Part shown: in pieces, positions 51,722-61,175 of the stretch
Numbering within the stretch: the stretch's first letter is position 1
How the letters are laid out: every line of letters begins with the position of its first letter
Origin: UBA5314 sp964635975
GTDB lineage: Bacteria > Bacillota > Syntrophomonadia > Syntrophomonadales > Syntrophomonadaceae
Assembly (NCBI GenBank): GCA_964635975.1
Contig: CAZWPO010000007.1
Coordinates: 62,001-126,000, forward strand
Direction of reading: 5' to 3'
DNA length: 64,000 bases
The notes under the pieces: generated by a model
The model's database searches: none
What the model was told of the DNA's origin: nothing
Seen by the model: only the letters and a program-made list of their open reading frames with translations
Program-made: the position numbers and the translations under genes

Positions 51722-52231
51722 CTAACTTTCCATGCTGGAGTTGAGGTTCTTTTGCATCCATACCACATCAAATTCCTGACCGAATTTTTTTCCTACTTTT
51801 TCAAATAATCCGCACTTCTTGAATCCGTTTCTCACATGAAAGTTAATACTGCTTTCATTCAAAGAACTGATACTGGCTAAGATGATTTCAATTCCGGTTT
51901 GGGCTGCCTCAATTTCCAGCTTATCCAGCACCGCTTTTCCCAACCCCCGAGCAGTATGCTCCGGTTTAATAAAGCAGCTTATTTCAGCCGTCCTCTTAAA
52001 GCTGGGAATCGCATTGTGCGCTCGCAGGAAAGCAAATCCTATCAGCTCGCCATTATCATCTCTTATGGAAGTCCGCGGGTAGCCCTGTGTTGCATTCCAT
52101 ATAAAGTCATAAAATTCGTAATTCACTTTATTCTCCGGGTATGCAGCCATGGTATTCTCAATATAGTAGTTGAATAAGTCAATTACCTGTTTTCTATCAT
52201 CCATGATAAATTCCGCAAAGTAATAAGGCAT
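51722..52231 (-). CDS. GNAT-family N-acetyltransferase, phosphinothricin-acetyltransferase-like
   Basis: A 169-residue enzyme with the GNAT acetyl-CoA motif EHTARGLGKAVLDKL and NESSINFHVRNGFKKCG. The N-terminal pattern (RKQVIDLFNYYIENTMAAYPE) resembles phosphinothricin-type acetyltransferases, which acetylate methionine sulfone-like amines in many species. The true substrate is unknown. It is divergent from the MocR-type regulator. Confidence 0.75.
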   Translation of the reverse strand: MPYYFAEFIMDDRKQVIDLFNYYIENTMAAYPENKVNYEFYDFIWNATQGYPRTSIRDDNGELIGFAFLRAHNAIPSFKRTAEISCFIKPEHTARGLGKAVLDKLEIEAAQTGIEIILASISSLNESSINFHVRNGFKKCGLFEKVGKKFGQEFDVVWMQKNLNSSMES

Positions 52232-52411
52232 ATTAATTCCTCCTTTATGTTTGTCGGGCTGGCCAGCTTGAGGTTTATTGAAATATCATATATCATGTTT
52301 TGCCGCTATTTACAGATATAGTTAGGCACTAATCTTTCTATAACAGTTCCAATCTAATATAATTGTACTAATATATTAAGTAATTTGATTTGAAACAAGG
52401 CGGCTATATGT

Positions 52412-53860
52412 ATGGAAAGAGTAAAAAAATATGAAATAGTGGCAAAGCGACTGGAAAATCTTATAAGCTCAGGAACTCTACAAGCAGGTCAAAGGATCCC
52501 GTCTATCCGTTCTACAGCCCACCAGACAGGCTTTAGCCTGATGACCGTTTTGGAAGCTTACCGGCACTTAGAGGATCAGGGTTTTATCGAAAGCAGACCG
52601 CAGTCCGGCTTCTTCGTCCGCCCTGTACACTATCATTTATCTAGCACCGGTGTACCACTGCCTAACGCCGAGTTAGAACCAATTAATACGGGTCCTGAGG
52701 AAGTTAGAATTCCACAAATTATTGAAAAATTAATCAGTGATGCTTACCATCCTGATTTGGTTCCACTGGGCGCCGGCATACCGGACCAGTACTATCTGCC
52801 CAGTGAACAGCTGAGCATACGTATGGCAAGGGTAATTAGAAGCGATTCCGCCGGTTTAAACCGATATTGTTTTACCCCCGGCCATGAATATCTCCGTCAT
52901 GAATTGGCCCGGCGTATGATCGAGGCAGGCTGCGGCATTTGCCCTGATGATATCCTGGTTACGGATGGTGCTACTCACGCTCTTTCCCTGTGCCTGCAGG
53001 CTGTAACCCGCCCGGGTGACGCGGTGGCCATTGAATCCCCGGGCTATTATGGATTCTATGCTCTATTACAGCACCTGCATCTAAAAGTTGCCGAAATACC
53101 CTGCGACCCCCAGACCGGCATATCATTGAATGTATTAGAGGATGTTCTAGAAAGGTTTGGAAACATCAAATGTCTATTACTGTCGCCTAATTACTCGAAT
53201 CCAACCGGAGCAGTTCTTCCGGATGAAAACAAGCAAGATTTGATCGGACTTTGCGCTAAACATAACGTCTTGATCATTGAAGATGACACTTATGGTGAGC
53301 TGACTTTCGATGCCCGGCGGCCTCGCGCTCTTAAATCATATGATACAGATAGGGTGCTGTTTGTAGGCAGTGTGAGCAAGACGCTGGCCCCCGGCTATAG
53401 GATCGGCTGGATTGCGGCAGGACCGTATCACAAGAATATTCTTCAAACCTGTCGAACCACTTTTCTAGCATCGCCGCTGCCCACTCAGATGGCCGTAGCT
53501 TCCTTTTTAAAAGACGGTGGCATGGCTCACCATTTGCGTCGTATAAGAAAGCATTACCGGCAGAACATCAAGCTCTTCTCAAAGCAGATCGCGGCATCCT
53601 TTCCGCCCGGCACCAGAATCAGCAGGCCGAGGGGAGGGTACTTCATATGGTTGGAATGTCCAGACACTGTTGACTCTATGAAATTAGCTGAGCAATCACT
53701 CCTGCAGGGTATTTCCATAGCTCCGGGAGTTCTTTTCTCATCAGCACACAATTACCGGCGCTTCATCCGTCTAAATTGTGCTGTTCCCTGGAGTCCAAGG
53801 ATTGAACAGGCTATCGAAATACTTGGTTCACTGGCGAAATTTGCTCAAGAACAGGCATAG
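52412..53860 (+). CDS. MocR/PdxR-type GntR-aminotransferase regulator
   Basis: A 482-residue fusion of an N-terminal GntR winged helix (IPSIRSTAHQTGFSLMTVLEAYRHLEDQGF) and a PLP-binding aminotransferase-like domain with VFVGSVSKTLAPGYRIGW (Lys), LSPNYSNPTGAVLP and IIEDDTYGEL. Such proteins usually regulate vitamin B6, GABA or amino-acid genes and sense PLP adducts. The catalytic Lys is present. It might control the importer operon downstream in the convergent direction or the GNAT gene; target is inferred only from position. Confidence 0.85.
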   Translation: MERVKKYEIVAKRLENLISSGTLQAGQRIPSIRSTAHQTGFSLMTVLEAYRHLEDQGFIESRPQSGFFVRPVHYHLSSTGVPLPNAELEPINTGPEEVRIPQIIEKLISDAYHPDLVPLGAGIPDQYYLPSEQLSIRMARVIRSDSAGLNRYCFTPGHEYLRHELARRMIEAGCGICPDDILVTDGATHALSLCLQAVTRPGDAVAIESPGYYGFYALLQHLHLKVAEIPCDPQTGISLNVLEDVLERFGNIKCLLLSPNYSNPTGAVLPDENKQDLIGLCAKHNVLIIEDDTYGELTFDARRPRALKSYDTDRVLFVGSVSKTLAPGYRIGWIAAGPYHKNILQTCRTTFLASPLPTQMAVASFLKDGGMAHHLRRIRKHYRQNIKLFSKQIAASFPPGTRISRPRGGYFIWLECPDTVDSMKLAEQSLLQGISIAPGVLFSSAHNYRRFIRLNCAVPWSPRIEQAIEILGSLAKFAQEQA

Positions 53861-53947
53861 ATCAAACTTTGGGAGCATTAGCGTATTGTCTAATGATTTC
53901 ACGGTTAACATAATAAGCTACTGAGATAAGCTGATAAGATGAGAATT

Positions 53948-55042
53948 TTAAACTTTACCTGTCATGCATCCGATCAGTCTTCTGAAAAATTGCAGTTTTT
54001 CTTTAAACCATCCGGGATTGACCTCCCTAACGTCCACATTGTATATCAGAGCGATGGCAACAGTGCCATAAACGATAAAACTTCTAAAATACTCTCCCAG
54101 GGCTGCATTACCGAAAATATTTTGTCCCGCTTGGGGGGAGACGATAAAGAGTGTATGGAATAAAAAAATTCCTATGATCGCATTTCTGACCCGAGCTTGC
54201 TTAACCGATGCACCACCGGCCAGTAAAGCCGCCGCCGAAACAACATCTGTATTCAAGTGTGCTGTATATACATTAAGCATACCTATATTCTGCAAAAAAA
54301 TCAGTTGTCCTATGGCAGCAATGAAAGTAGACATCATCATCGCTTGTATTCTCACGCGGTTTACATCCACACCTAAAATCTCTGCCTTTTCCCTTCCCGC
54401 GCCTATGGCCTTTATTTTAAGCCCCAGGCGGGTGTGGAAAAGAAAGGTCAGTAGTAAACAGAACACAACAACAAGCAGGATCATAAAAGCAGGTATCTTG
54501 ATTTCACCTATTCTTAGCTGAATCAAAATATCCAATATGTTTCGATATGAAGCCAAATCGACCATATTTCTCACCCCAACCCCTCTGGATAACAGTATCT
54601 CGTTATTCAGGGCAGGTATCCACGAACCATAACCGGTCATGAAGATGAATTGATAGATTCCGTTGGCTAAAAAACCAATCACTATAGTGGCAATCATTTC
54701 TCGTCCTCTGACACGATTAAGTAGCTTGCCGATAATATATCCGAACATTATTGCTAAAAGGCCTGCCATCAGCAAAGCCAGACCCAATCCGGGAAATCCA
54801 CCTATTTGAAGAATAAGGGCCGATAATATTCCTATTTGAGCTGCCATAGCTCCCACCGTTACTGCAAAATTTATTCCCATCCCAGCAGAAATAGGGATAA
54901 TCAGCGCAAGAACCATTATCCCATCCCGTGCCAGCCGGGTTAGAACTTCGTTAACTACAAACACCGGATTCATTTCCGAGTAATATATCCCCAGCAGAGC
55001 TAGAAGGAGAAAGGATATGGGAACAGGATTAACTCTGGTCAA
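53948..55042 (-). CDS. ABC importer permease 2
   Basis: About 364 residues, with about nine membrane segments, of the sugar/nucleoside-type (BmpA/Rbs-like) importer permeases: LALLMAGLLAIMFGYIIGKLLNR and AGREKAEILGVDVNRVRIQAM, the latter probably in the EAA-like loop contacting the ATPase. I place the start at the TTG at 55042 because AGGAGG is upstream; an ATG 24 bases earlier lacks a ribosome site. It overlaps permease 1 by 14 bases. Confidence 0.85.
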   Translation of the reverse strand: MTRVNPVPISFLLLALLGIYYSEMNPVFVVNEVLTRLARDGIMVLALIIPISAGMGINFAVTVGAMAAQIGILSALILQIGGFPGLGLALLMAGLLAIMFGYIIGKLLNRVRGREMIATIVIGFLANGIYQFIFMTGYGSWIPALNNEILLSRGVGVRNMVDLASYRNILDILIQLRIGEIKIPAFMILLVVVFCLLLTFLFHTRLGLKIKAIGAGREKAEILGVDVNRVRIQAMMMSTFIAAIGQLIFLQNIGMLNVYTAHLNTDVVSAAALLAGGASVKQARVRNAIIGIFLFHTLFIVSPQAGQNIFGNAALGEYFRSFIVYGTVAIALIYNVDVREVNPGWFKEKLQFFRRLIGCMTGKV

Positions 55043-56075
55043 ATTTGTGTCTTCCTCCTCTTTCATTCAAAATAGCGTAAAGAATGATACTACTGCTCAA
55101 GATCACTCGTACTATCTCTGACAGCTCCGGAACCAATATCGTATTGGCCAGCGGCCCGCTCACAACGTAGACGCTCTGAAAGAGAAATGTTCCAACTATG
55201 GCTGTTGCTATTCCAGCCCTTCCGGCAGTTGTCCCTCCTAACAGAATTGCTGATGCAGCTGGAAAAGCCATCATAAGCGGAGCCTCATAAAGCTCAACAA
55301 ACCCATATCCCTGGGCATATGTGCAAATTCCAATAGCGGCCATGGCAGTAGATAACATGGTAGCGTGAGTTCTAGTTCTCTTCAGGTCGATTCCAGAAAG
55401 CCTGGCAAAATCAGGGTTTTCCCCAACCGCAATAAATCCCAGCCCGGTGCGGGTTTTGAAAAAAAAGTGCAACAGCCCGCCAAGGCCAAAAAGAAACAAA
55501 ATTCCTCCCACCGGAATCAGGAAATCACCAATATTAAAAGCCCACAGTACGTTTAGGGCTTTGGCAAAATAATTACTTAAACCGATAGTAGGACGCAAGC
55601 CGTAGCCTCCTATAGGCCACAGCATTTCGGGGTTTTTAAACGGGGCCACCGCCCAAAAGAAGCTCATAGCATAAACGGAGGAATAGCCGCAAAATATTCC
55701 TGCCGTTTCCTCTCTTCCCGGAACACGCTTGAGGATGTTTGCGTAAACAAGGCCGAAAATAGCTCCAATGAGTCCGGCCAATGTTACAGAAGCAAAAAAT
55801 CCTCCTATACCTACAACCTTATAATTGACTATCAGGCATATAGCCAGTAGTCCTGCCAGAACGCCTACCGGCAGACCATAATTGATTCCCATTCCGGTTC
55901 TGAGCATAGGGAGAAGGGATAAGACCAGCACGCCATTCATAATCAGACGCACTAATGAATCGTTGACTAATTGGGGGATAGGAATGTGCAAGTATACAGC
56001 AGCGAACATCATTACCACGATGAATATAAGCACCAAGATTTGCGGAAAGTATTCTCTAGCTAATCGGATTTTCAT
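55029..56075 (-). CDS. ABC importer permease 1
   Basis: A multi-span permease of the same family as its partner (about 348 residues, GMGINYGLPVGVLAGLLAI, FAVGENPDFARLSGIDLKR-like GENPDFARLSGIDLKRTR coupling loop). The two permeases presumably form a heterodimeric channel. The ATG at 56075 is preceded by GGGGGGG and overlaps the ATPase gene by 20 bases. Confidence 0.85.
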   Translation of the reverse strand: MKIRLAREYFPQILVLIFIVVMMFAAVYLHIPIPQLVNDSLVRLIMNGVLVLSLLPMLRTGMGINYGLPVGVLAGLLAICLIVNYKVVGIGGFFASVTLAGLIGAIFGLVYANILKRVPGREETAGIFCGYSSVYAMSFFWAVAPFKNPEMLWPIGGYGLRPTIGLSNYFAKALNVLWAFNIGDFLIPVGGILFLFGLGGLLHFFFKTRTGLGFIAVGENPDFARLSGIDLKRTRTHATMLSTAMAAIGICTYAQGYGFVELYEAPLMMAFPAASAILLGGTTAGRAGIATAIVGTFLFQSVYVVSGPLANTILVPELSEIVRVILSSSIILYAILNERGGRHKFDQS

Positions 56076-57633
56076 CCCATTTCCCCCCCAAGGCCAGGGC
56101 AAAATCCGCATCAGGTGCTGTAGGCGGCAAGATGCACTGTTGCTGTCCTTCATATAAGACCAAAATTCTGTCACATATGCTTTTTAACTCATTGATTTCG
56201 CTGGAAGCACATATAATTGTGCTTCCCAGTTCTTCGTTTATTTGCAGCAGTGACTCTAAAATCCTCTGCTTGGATCCGATATCCACGCCTCGTGTCGGTT
56301 CATTTACGAAAAGAACCTTGGGTTTGAGAGATAAAGCCCGGGCCAAACACACTTTTTGCTGGTTTCCTCCGCTAAGCTCCTGCACCTTTTGCTCAATATC
56401 CCGGCAGCGAATATCAAGCTTGTCCACCATATTTGAGCAGTGGGAATCGGCCTTTTTCCGGTCGATGGGTGCCAGAAAAGCTGGCCAGTATTTTCTTAAA
56501 AAATCTTTCTTAAGCTGCACAACGGGGAAAATAATATTATCAGCGATAGTATGATGCATTAGAAGGCCTGTCTCGCGCCTCTCTTCCGGTAAAAGAACAG
56601 CTCCCCGCCTCATCACTTCCTTCGTATTCTGGTTATTAAGATTCTGACCATTAATGATAATTTTCCCTCTAGAAGGATAAAGTCCTAAAGCCCCATTGCC
56701 AAGAGCCGTTTTCCCCTGCCCGGAAAGACTTGCCACACCCATTATTTCTCCCGAATATACCTTGAGGTTCAGTTTTTTCAATGTTTCACCGGGCATATCT
56801 ACTGAGAAATCTTGAAACTCGATTTGCACCGCATCATTACCCTTACGCATTTTTCTAACTCTTAATCCTCGGGCTTCTCGCCCAATCATATCAACAGCCA
56901 GTTGTTTTGCAGACACTTTGTCGCGCACATAGGTATTTACAAGTTTTCCGTTGCGCAGGACACTGATCCGGTCACATATGCTGAGTACTTCCTCCAGGCG
57001 ATGGGAGATAAAAAGCACAGCAATTCCCCGGTCAGCTAATTCTCTCGTGGCATCAGCAACCTGTTTAGACTCTTTTTCTCCCAGGGTTGCGGTAGGTTCG
57101 TCCATCAGCAGAAGCCGCAGATCCCCTCTATCCAATTCCCTGGCCAGTTCCACAAATTGTTTTAAGCTTAATGGCAGATTTAACACCGGCCATCTAGGAT
57201 TGAGAGAAACGCCTATTCTATCCAGAACACGAGCCGACTCATATATATCCTTTGCTCTATTAATGGGAAGCAGGTTCTCAGAAAATAAGGGTAAAAAAGT
57301 ATGCAGGTTTTCCCTTCCGAACTTGATGTTTTCTGCCACACTCAAATTTGAAATCAAGGCAAATTCCTGGTGCACCATTCCGATGCCTGCTCTGATCGAA
57401 TCAGCTGGAGTATTGGATGCTACGAGCTCGCCGTCAATTCTTACAGTGCCTGTATATCCTCCGCTTTCGTTAATGTCGATACTGCCCAATAGTATCTTCA
57501 ATAATGTGGTTTTGCCGGCTCCATTTTCACCTATCAAACCATGAATCTCGCCCGCTTTGATATCAAGGTTGATATTATGCAAAGCTTCGTGATGTCCATA
57601 TTTCTTTGAGAGATTACGTATCTCAACGAGCAT
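56056..57633 (-). CDS. ABC importer ATPase with two nucleotide-binding domains
   Basis: 525 residues in two ABC domains, as in RbsA/MglA/BmpA-type importers. Domain 1 has IGENGAGKTTLLKIL, LPLSLKQFVELARELD (degenerate signature) and LLLMDEPTATLG. Domain 2 has ASLSGQGKTALGNGALG (degenerate Walker A), LSGGNQQKVCLARAL and VLFVNEPTRGVDIGSK. Degenerate second-site motifs are common in this family. Its operon position after the binding protein confirms the role. Confidence 0.92.
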   Translation of the reverse strand: MLVEIRNLSKKYGHHEALHNINLDIKAGEIHGLIGENGAGKTTLLKILLGSIDINESGGYTGTVRIDGELVASNTPADSIRAGIGMVHQEFALISNLSVAENIKFGRENLHTFLPLFSENLLPINRAKDIYESARVLDRIGVSLNPRWPVLNLPLSLKQFVELARELDRGDLRLLLMDEPTATLGEKESKQVADATRELADRGIAVLFISHRLEEVLSICDRISVLRNGKLVNTYVRDKVSAKQLAVDMIGREARGLRVRKMRKGNDAVQIEFQDFSVDMPGETLKKLNLKVYSGEIMGVASLSGQGKTALGNGALGLYPSRGKIIINGQNLNNQNTKEVMRRGAVLLPEERRETGLLMHHTIADNIIFPVVQLKKDFLRKYWPAFLAPIDRKKADSHCSNMVDKLDIRCRDIEQKVQELSGGNQQKVCLARALSLKPKVLFVNEPTRGVDIGSKQRILESLLQINEELGSTIICASSEINELKSICDRILVLYEGQQQCILPPTAPDADFALALGGKWDENPIS

Positions 57634-57695
57634 AGATTTCCCTCATACGCAATGAGGTACTGGTTAATAACCAGTACCTCATTGCATCTTTAGCA

Positions 57696-58841
57696 TTAAT
57701 AAATTATTGAATCCATGATAATGAGATAATAGTTGTTCAAGTTGGGTTTCATTTTGTTAAATGTTACCGGCACTCCGGCCACTTTCTGGGCAATAGGTTG
57801 AAGCTGATCAACCGTGAGATTGCTTTTGTCAAGCTTGCCTTCGATAATAGCCTTGGCCACTTCAACGCCGAACTCAGGGAAGAAATATCCAACCGCCACC
57901 GGCCAGGTCGATAACCGGCCAGTCATACCTGCCTGGGCGGTTTTGTCTTTTATCTGTTGATTTATCTTGTCAAAGTTGCCCGCATCCTGCGGATCGATAG
58001 TCAAGCTCATGGCAGCTGGAAAACCCTGTGTAGGCGTCGGGCAGCACTGCTCAGCCATAATGAATTTGAGTTCCAGAGCTTTCGCTATTATCACATCCTG
58101 CATTGGGCAATTCGTGCCAAAAATACAGGTATCTTTGCCATATTTTGCTATCTGTCGAGGAATGTCTTCCTGCAGGAACTGCAGCATAGCACTGGGACCA
58201 CTCCCGGTCTGGGGGTCCGGAGTGCTCACATCAACAAAAGTCATTCCTAACTTTTCACTGGTTTCTTTCATTTTATCTCTACGATTGGCCAGAAGTTCCT
58301 TGGCCATATGAGTAGGAAACGAATAATGAATAAATGTCTTGGCTCCCATCTGATGAGCTTTTGTGGGAATGGTTACGCCTCTTTGCAGCCAATCGGTGTC
58401 AAGGCACAGGTCAACATACTTTGACATCAAATCCGGATCATCCCAAATTGGCGCTGTAACAACAATGATATCCGGCCGCTTTTCTTTCAACTTTTGAATA
58501 GCTGGCAAAATACCTGAATAACCAGCACAAATCACAACTGCTTTAACATCTTTGTCATCTCCCAGACTGGTGATTTGTGAGATGGCGGTCTCCTGTTCAG
58601 ATTCAAAATTATCAGGCAATACGATATGTTTAATCATTCCCGGATTATGATTGGAAGCAAGGACAGCTCCTCTAAATTCGTCCTCACTTGCTGACAGGCT
58701 GGGTGTTACAACGCCGATTTTATAGGCAGGCTGGTTTTGCGTAGCCTGACTACCTGTTGTGGGTTCGCTTTTTCTACTACAGGCACTAATAGATGATACC
58801 AGCAACATCAAAATCAGTAACAACGAAATTCTCTTTTTCAC
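57696..58841 (-). CDS. DUF3798-type periplasmic-binding lipoprotein
   Basis: A 381-residue substrate-binding protein with a lipoprotein signal ending SSISACSRKS (lipobox Cys). The mature part begins with YKIGVVTPSLSASEDEFRGA and shows alternating beta/alpha of a type-I periplasmic-binding fold, matching the DUF3798 family. The family's ligand is unknown to me. It is the second gene of the operon after the double-cubane-type protein and 62 bases before the importer ATPase. Confidence 0.8.
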   Translation of the reverse strand: MKKRISLLLILMLLVSSISACSRKSEPTTGSQATQNQPAYKIGVVTPSLSASEDEFRGAVLASNHNPGMIKHIVLPDNFESEQETAISQITSLGDDKDVKAVVICAGYSGILPAIQKLKEKRPDIIVVTAPIWDDPDLMSKYVDLCLDTDWLQRGVTIPTKAHQMGAKTFIHYSFPTHMAKELLANRRDKMKETSEKLGMTFVDVSTPDPQTGSGPSAMLQFLQEDIPRQIAKYGKDTCIFGTNCPMQDVIIAKALELKFIMAEQCCPTPTQGFPAAMSLTIDPQDAGNFDKINQQIKDKTAQAGMTGRLSTWPVAVGYFFPEFGVEVAKAIIEGKLDKSNLTVDQLQPIAQKVAGVPVTFNKMKPNLNNYYLIIMDSIIY

Positions 58842-58956
58842 CGGTCCACTTCCTTCAACAAGTTATTCGCCAATATGCCTTTTGCGTCCTATACGCTGCT
58901 CCGTCTCTTCTGTTGCCCGGTTATGGTACACCCCCTTTACCACGGCTAATAAAAAT

Positions 58957-60105
58957 TCATATCATGTCCAGCAGTGCTTCAATTCTTATACGCAGACTTT
59001 CCTTATCCGAACCAGAAAAGTCGGTTTCGATTTGTAGAAATGGGAGTCCAAACTCCTTTTTTACAAGTTCGGCAACCGAATTAGATTCGATATTGTATGT
59101 ATGGCAGGCCTGCCAGGTAAGATCAATAACCGCATCAATTTGGAAGTCGACTATCATCTTCCTCAATATTTCTATTCTTCCCCTATTCGGCGACATAACA
59201 GAACACGGTATTTTTAAGTACTTCTCCGCTAGCAAAAGCAGCGGATCGCGCTGATCGTTCTCATCTATATTAAGATCCAGGGTTTTATAGCCACCACAGT
59301 TTTCCATCGCAACAACCACGCCCCCGCTTTCTTCTACCAGAGAAACTACCTTACCGTTCTCCAGGCTTACTGGAGTTCCGGTTAAAAGAATGCGCGGAGT
59401 TGAAAAGTCGCAAACGCTGTATCCTTCATGGCTCATCGAGCTAATTTCCTCAATAATCGTTCTCATAATTCTGACGTTCTGATGACTATCTAATTCAAAA
59501 TCCAGTGGATAGCTTATTTCCAATAGTTCGTTTCCTTTAATCAGGGCTGGTTTTTTACGGTTAAGATCAAAAAACTCTTTGAGGACCCGGTTTTCTAGAT
59601 TGCACAGAGCGATCGCTTCTCTCAGATCGCCGTCTGTAATTTCAATAGCAAAAAAACCTTCCAAGCGTTCTTTCAGCCTCTGCAGCTCTTTATACCAAAG
59701 ACTCAGTGACGACTGGTATTCCGGCATGTGAGGAAGATTCATGACATGCAGTGGTTTAATCCTGCCTAGCAATTCAAACATTTTCTTTTTTCCGTCGCAA
59801 GTTGTTTCGCCTATCAGGAAGTCACTGAAATGAAAAAATGGGCAGGTATCAGTGCGAGCAAAGCCATAAGATGACTTAATAAGCGGGCAAAGATTGCGGG
59901 GAAGTTCCTCCTCAGCAAAAGGAATGGGGGCTTCACTGCTGCCGCACAAAGAAACCACAATCGCCTGAGAAGCCAGCACTAATTCACGCGGTGTAAATGC
60001 GCAGTATACCCCTATTACTGCCCGCCCAGCCTCTTTTGCTTCCTTCAGCGCAATAATTCTTTGCTCTCTAATATCTGTGTATTTCGCTAATAATGGTAGG
60101 TGCAA
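58957..60105 (-). CDS. 2-hydroxyacyl-CoA dehydratase family (double-cubane-type) protein
   Basis: A 382-residue HgdB/BcrB-C-superfamily protein. The N-terminal GVYCAFTPRELVLASQA, PRNLCPLIKSSYG, TDTCPFFHFSDFLIGETTCDG and later MENCGGYKT and WQACHTYN supply six well-placed cysteines (C35, C73, C88, C103 and two later). Double-cubane cluster proteins use six cysteines for an [8Fe-9S] cluster and reduce difficult substrates; that biochemistry is known in Carboxydothermus. The TTG start at 60105 has AAGGAG 6 bases away. No activator ATPase (HgdC-like) gene is nearby, as would normally be needed, and it heads an importer operon. Whether it acts on the imported ligand is inference. Confidence 0.8.
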   Translation of the reverse strand: MHLPLLAKYTDIREQRIIALKEAKEAGRAVIGVYCAFTPRELVLASQAIVVSLCGSSEAPIPFAEEELPRNLCPLIKSSYGFARTDTCPFFHFSDFLIGETTCDGKKKMFELLGRIKPLHVMNLPHMPEYQSSLSLWYKELQRLKERLEGFFAIEITDGDLREAIALCNLENRVLKEFFDLNRKKPALIKGNELLEISYPLDFELDSHQNVRIMRTIIEEISSMSHEGYSVCDFSTPRILLTGTPVSLENGKVVSLVEESGGVVVAMENCGGYKTLDLNIDENDQRDPLLLLAEKYLKIPCSVMSPNRGRIEILRKMIVDFQIDAVIDLTWQACHTYNIESNSVAELVKKEFGLPFLQIETDFSGSDKESLRIRIEALLDMI

Positions 60106-60316
60106 ATGGTTCTCCTTGTATTACGTATTTTTATATTTTATATAACCTACTGAGTCTATTCTAGTTGAATCTAACACATATATCAATCCATTCCTGAAAA
60201 ACGTCGTATTATGAAATTCTGATTACCCTGTTTCATACTAGACCTCTTGCTGCGCTATAATTGGATTAGGGATAGAATTTGAGGGCTAAATTTTTAGATC
60301 GTGGGAGTAGACAAAT

Positions 60317-61150
60317 ATGAAAAGTTTTGTGGTTGATTTTCATGTTCATCATACCAGCTACCAGGCCATTACCGAAAGCGCGTTGGAATTCGCTGCAAGT
60401 GCTTTTTCATCGCAAGAAGAATACCTTAGTTTTTCCGAAAAATACAGTAGACATGATAGCTTTGTGCAATTGATGGATCAAAACGGAGTGGATTATTCCA
60501 TCATTTTGTCAGAATATGCGCCTCTAACAACCGGTATTTGTACAAATGAAGCGGTAGAAGCTTTTTGCCAGGATAATCCTAGATTAATTCCTTTTTGCTC
60601 ACTAAATCCGTATCTGCACCCAGAAATGAGCAAAACATTAGAGGATCTATGCATAAATCATGGATTTAAGGGACTTAAGCTTTATCCAACCTACAACTAT
60701 TTCTATCCCAATGACAGTTTTATGTACCCTTTATATGCTGCTGCCCAAAGACTTGGCATACCCGTTTTATTCCATACCGGCTCTTCAGTTTTTGCAAACT
60801 CCCGTATAAAATATGGTAATCCACTTTTTTTTGATGATGTAGCTGTAGATTTTCCAGACCTTAAAATCATTATGGCACACGGCGGACGTGGACCATGGTA
60901 CAATGAGGCGCTCGCCATGGTGCGCCTTCACAGGAATATATATATAGATATTTCAGGTCTCCCACCTAAGAATCTTTTAGAGAACTTCCCGGATATGCCC
61001 CGGTTTGCCCATAAGTTTATTTTCGGCAGTGACTGGCCCAGTGTAGTCCCCCAAAAGAACATCGAAATTATTAGAACTCTAAATATGTCTCAAGAGGCCA
61101 TTTCAAAAATACTGGGAGAAAACGCTGCTAAGCTTCTAGGATTAGTCTGA
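60317..61150 (+). CDS. Amidohydrolase (PF04909-type)
   Basis: A 277-residue metal-dependent hydrolase or decarboxylase of the amidohydrolase-2 family. FHVHH (the HxH metal pair), PVLFHTGSS, IIMAHGGRGPWYNEA and FGSDWP (the Asp) are in family order. Members hydrolyse or decarboxylate aromatic and lactone compounds. It is divergent from the dehydratase-like gene by about 210 bases and may share its substrate; that is contextual. Confidence 0.85.
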   Translation: MKSFVVDFHVHHTSYQAITESALEFAASAFSSQEEYLSFSEKYSRHDSFVQLMDQNGVDYSIILSEYAPLTTGICTNEAVEAFCQDNPRLIPFCSLNPYLHPEMSKTLEDLCINHGFKGLKLYPTYNYFYPNDSFMYPLYAAAQRLGIPVLFHTGSSVFANSRIKYGNPLFFDDVAVDFPDLKIIMAHGGRGPWYNEALAMVRLHRNIYIDISGLPPKNLLENFPDMPRFAHKFIFGSDWPSVVPQKNIEIIRTLNMSQEAISKILGENAAKLLGLV

Positions 61151-61175
61151 AATACATCTCTTTAGCACCATACTA

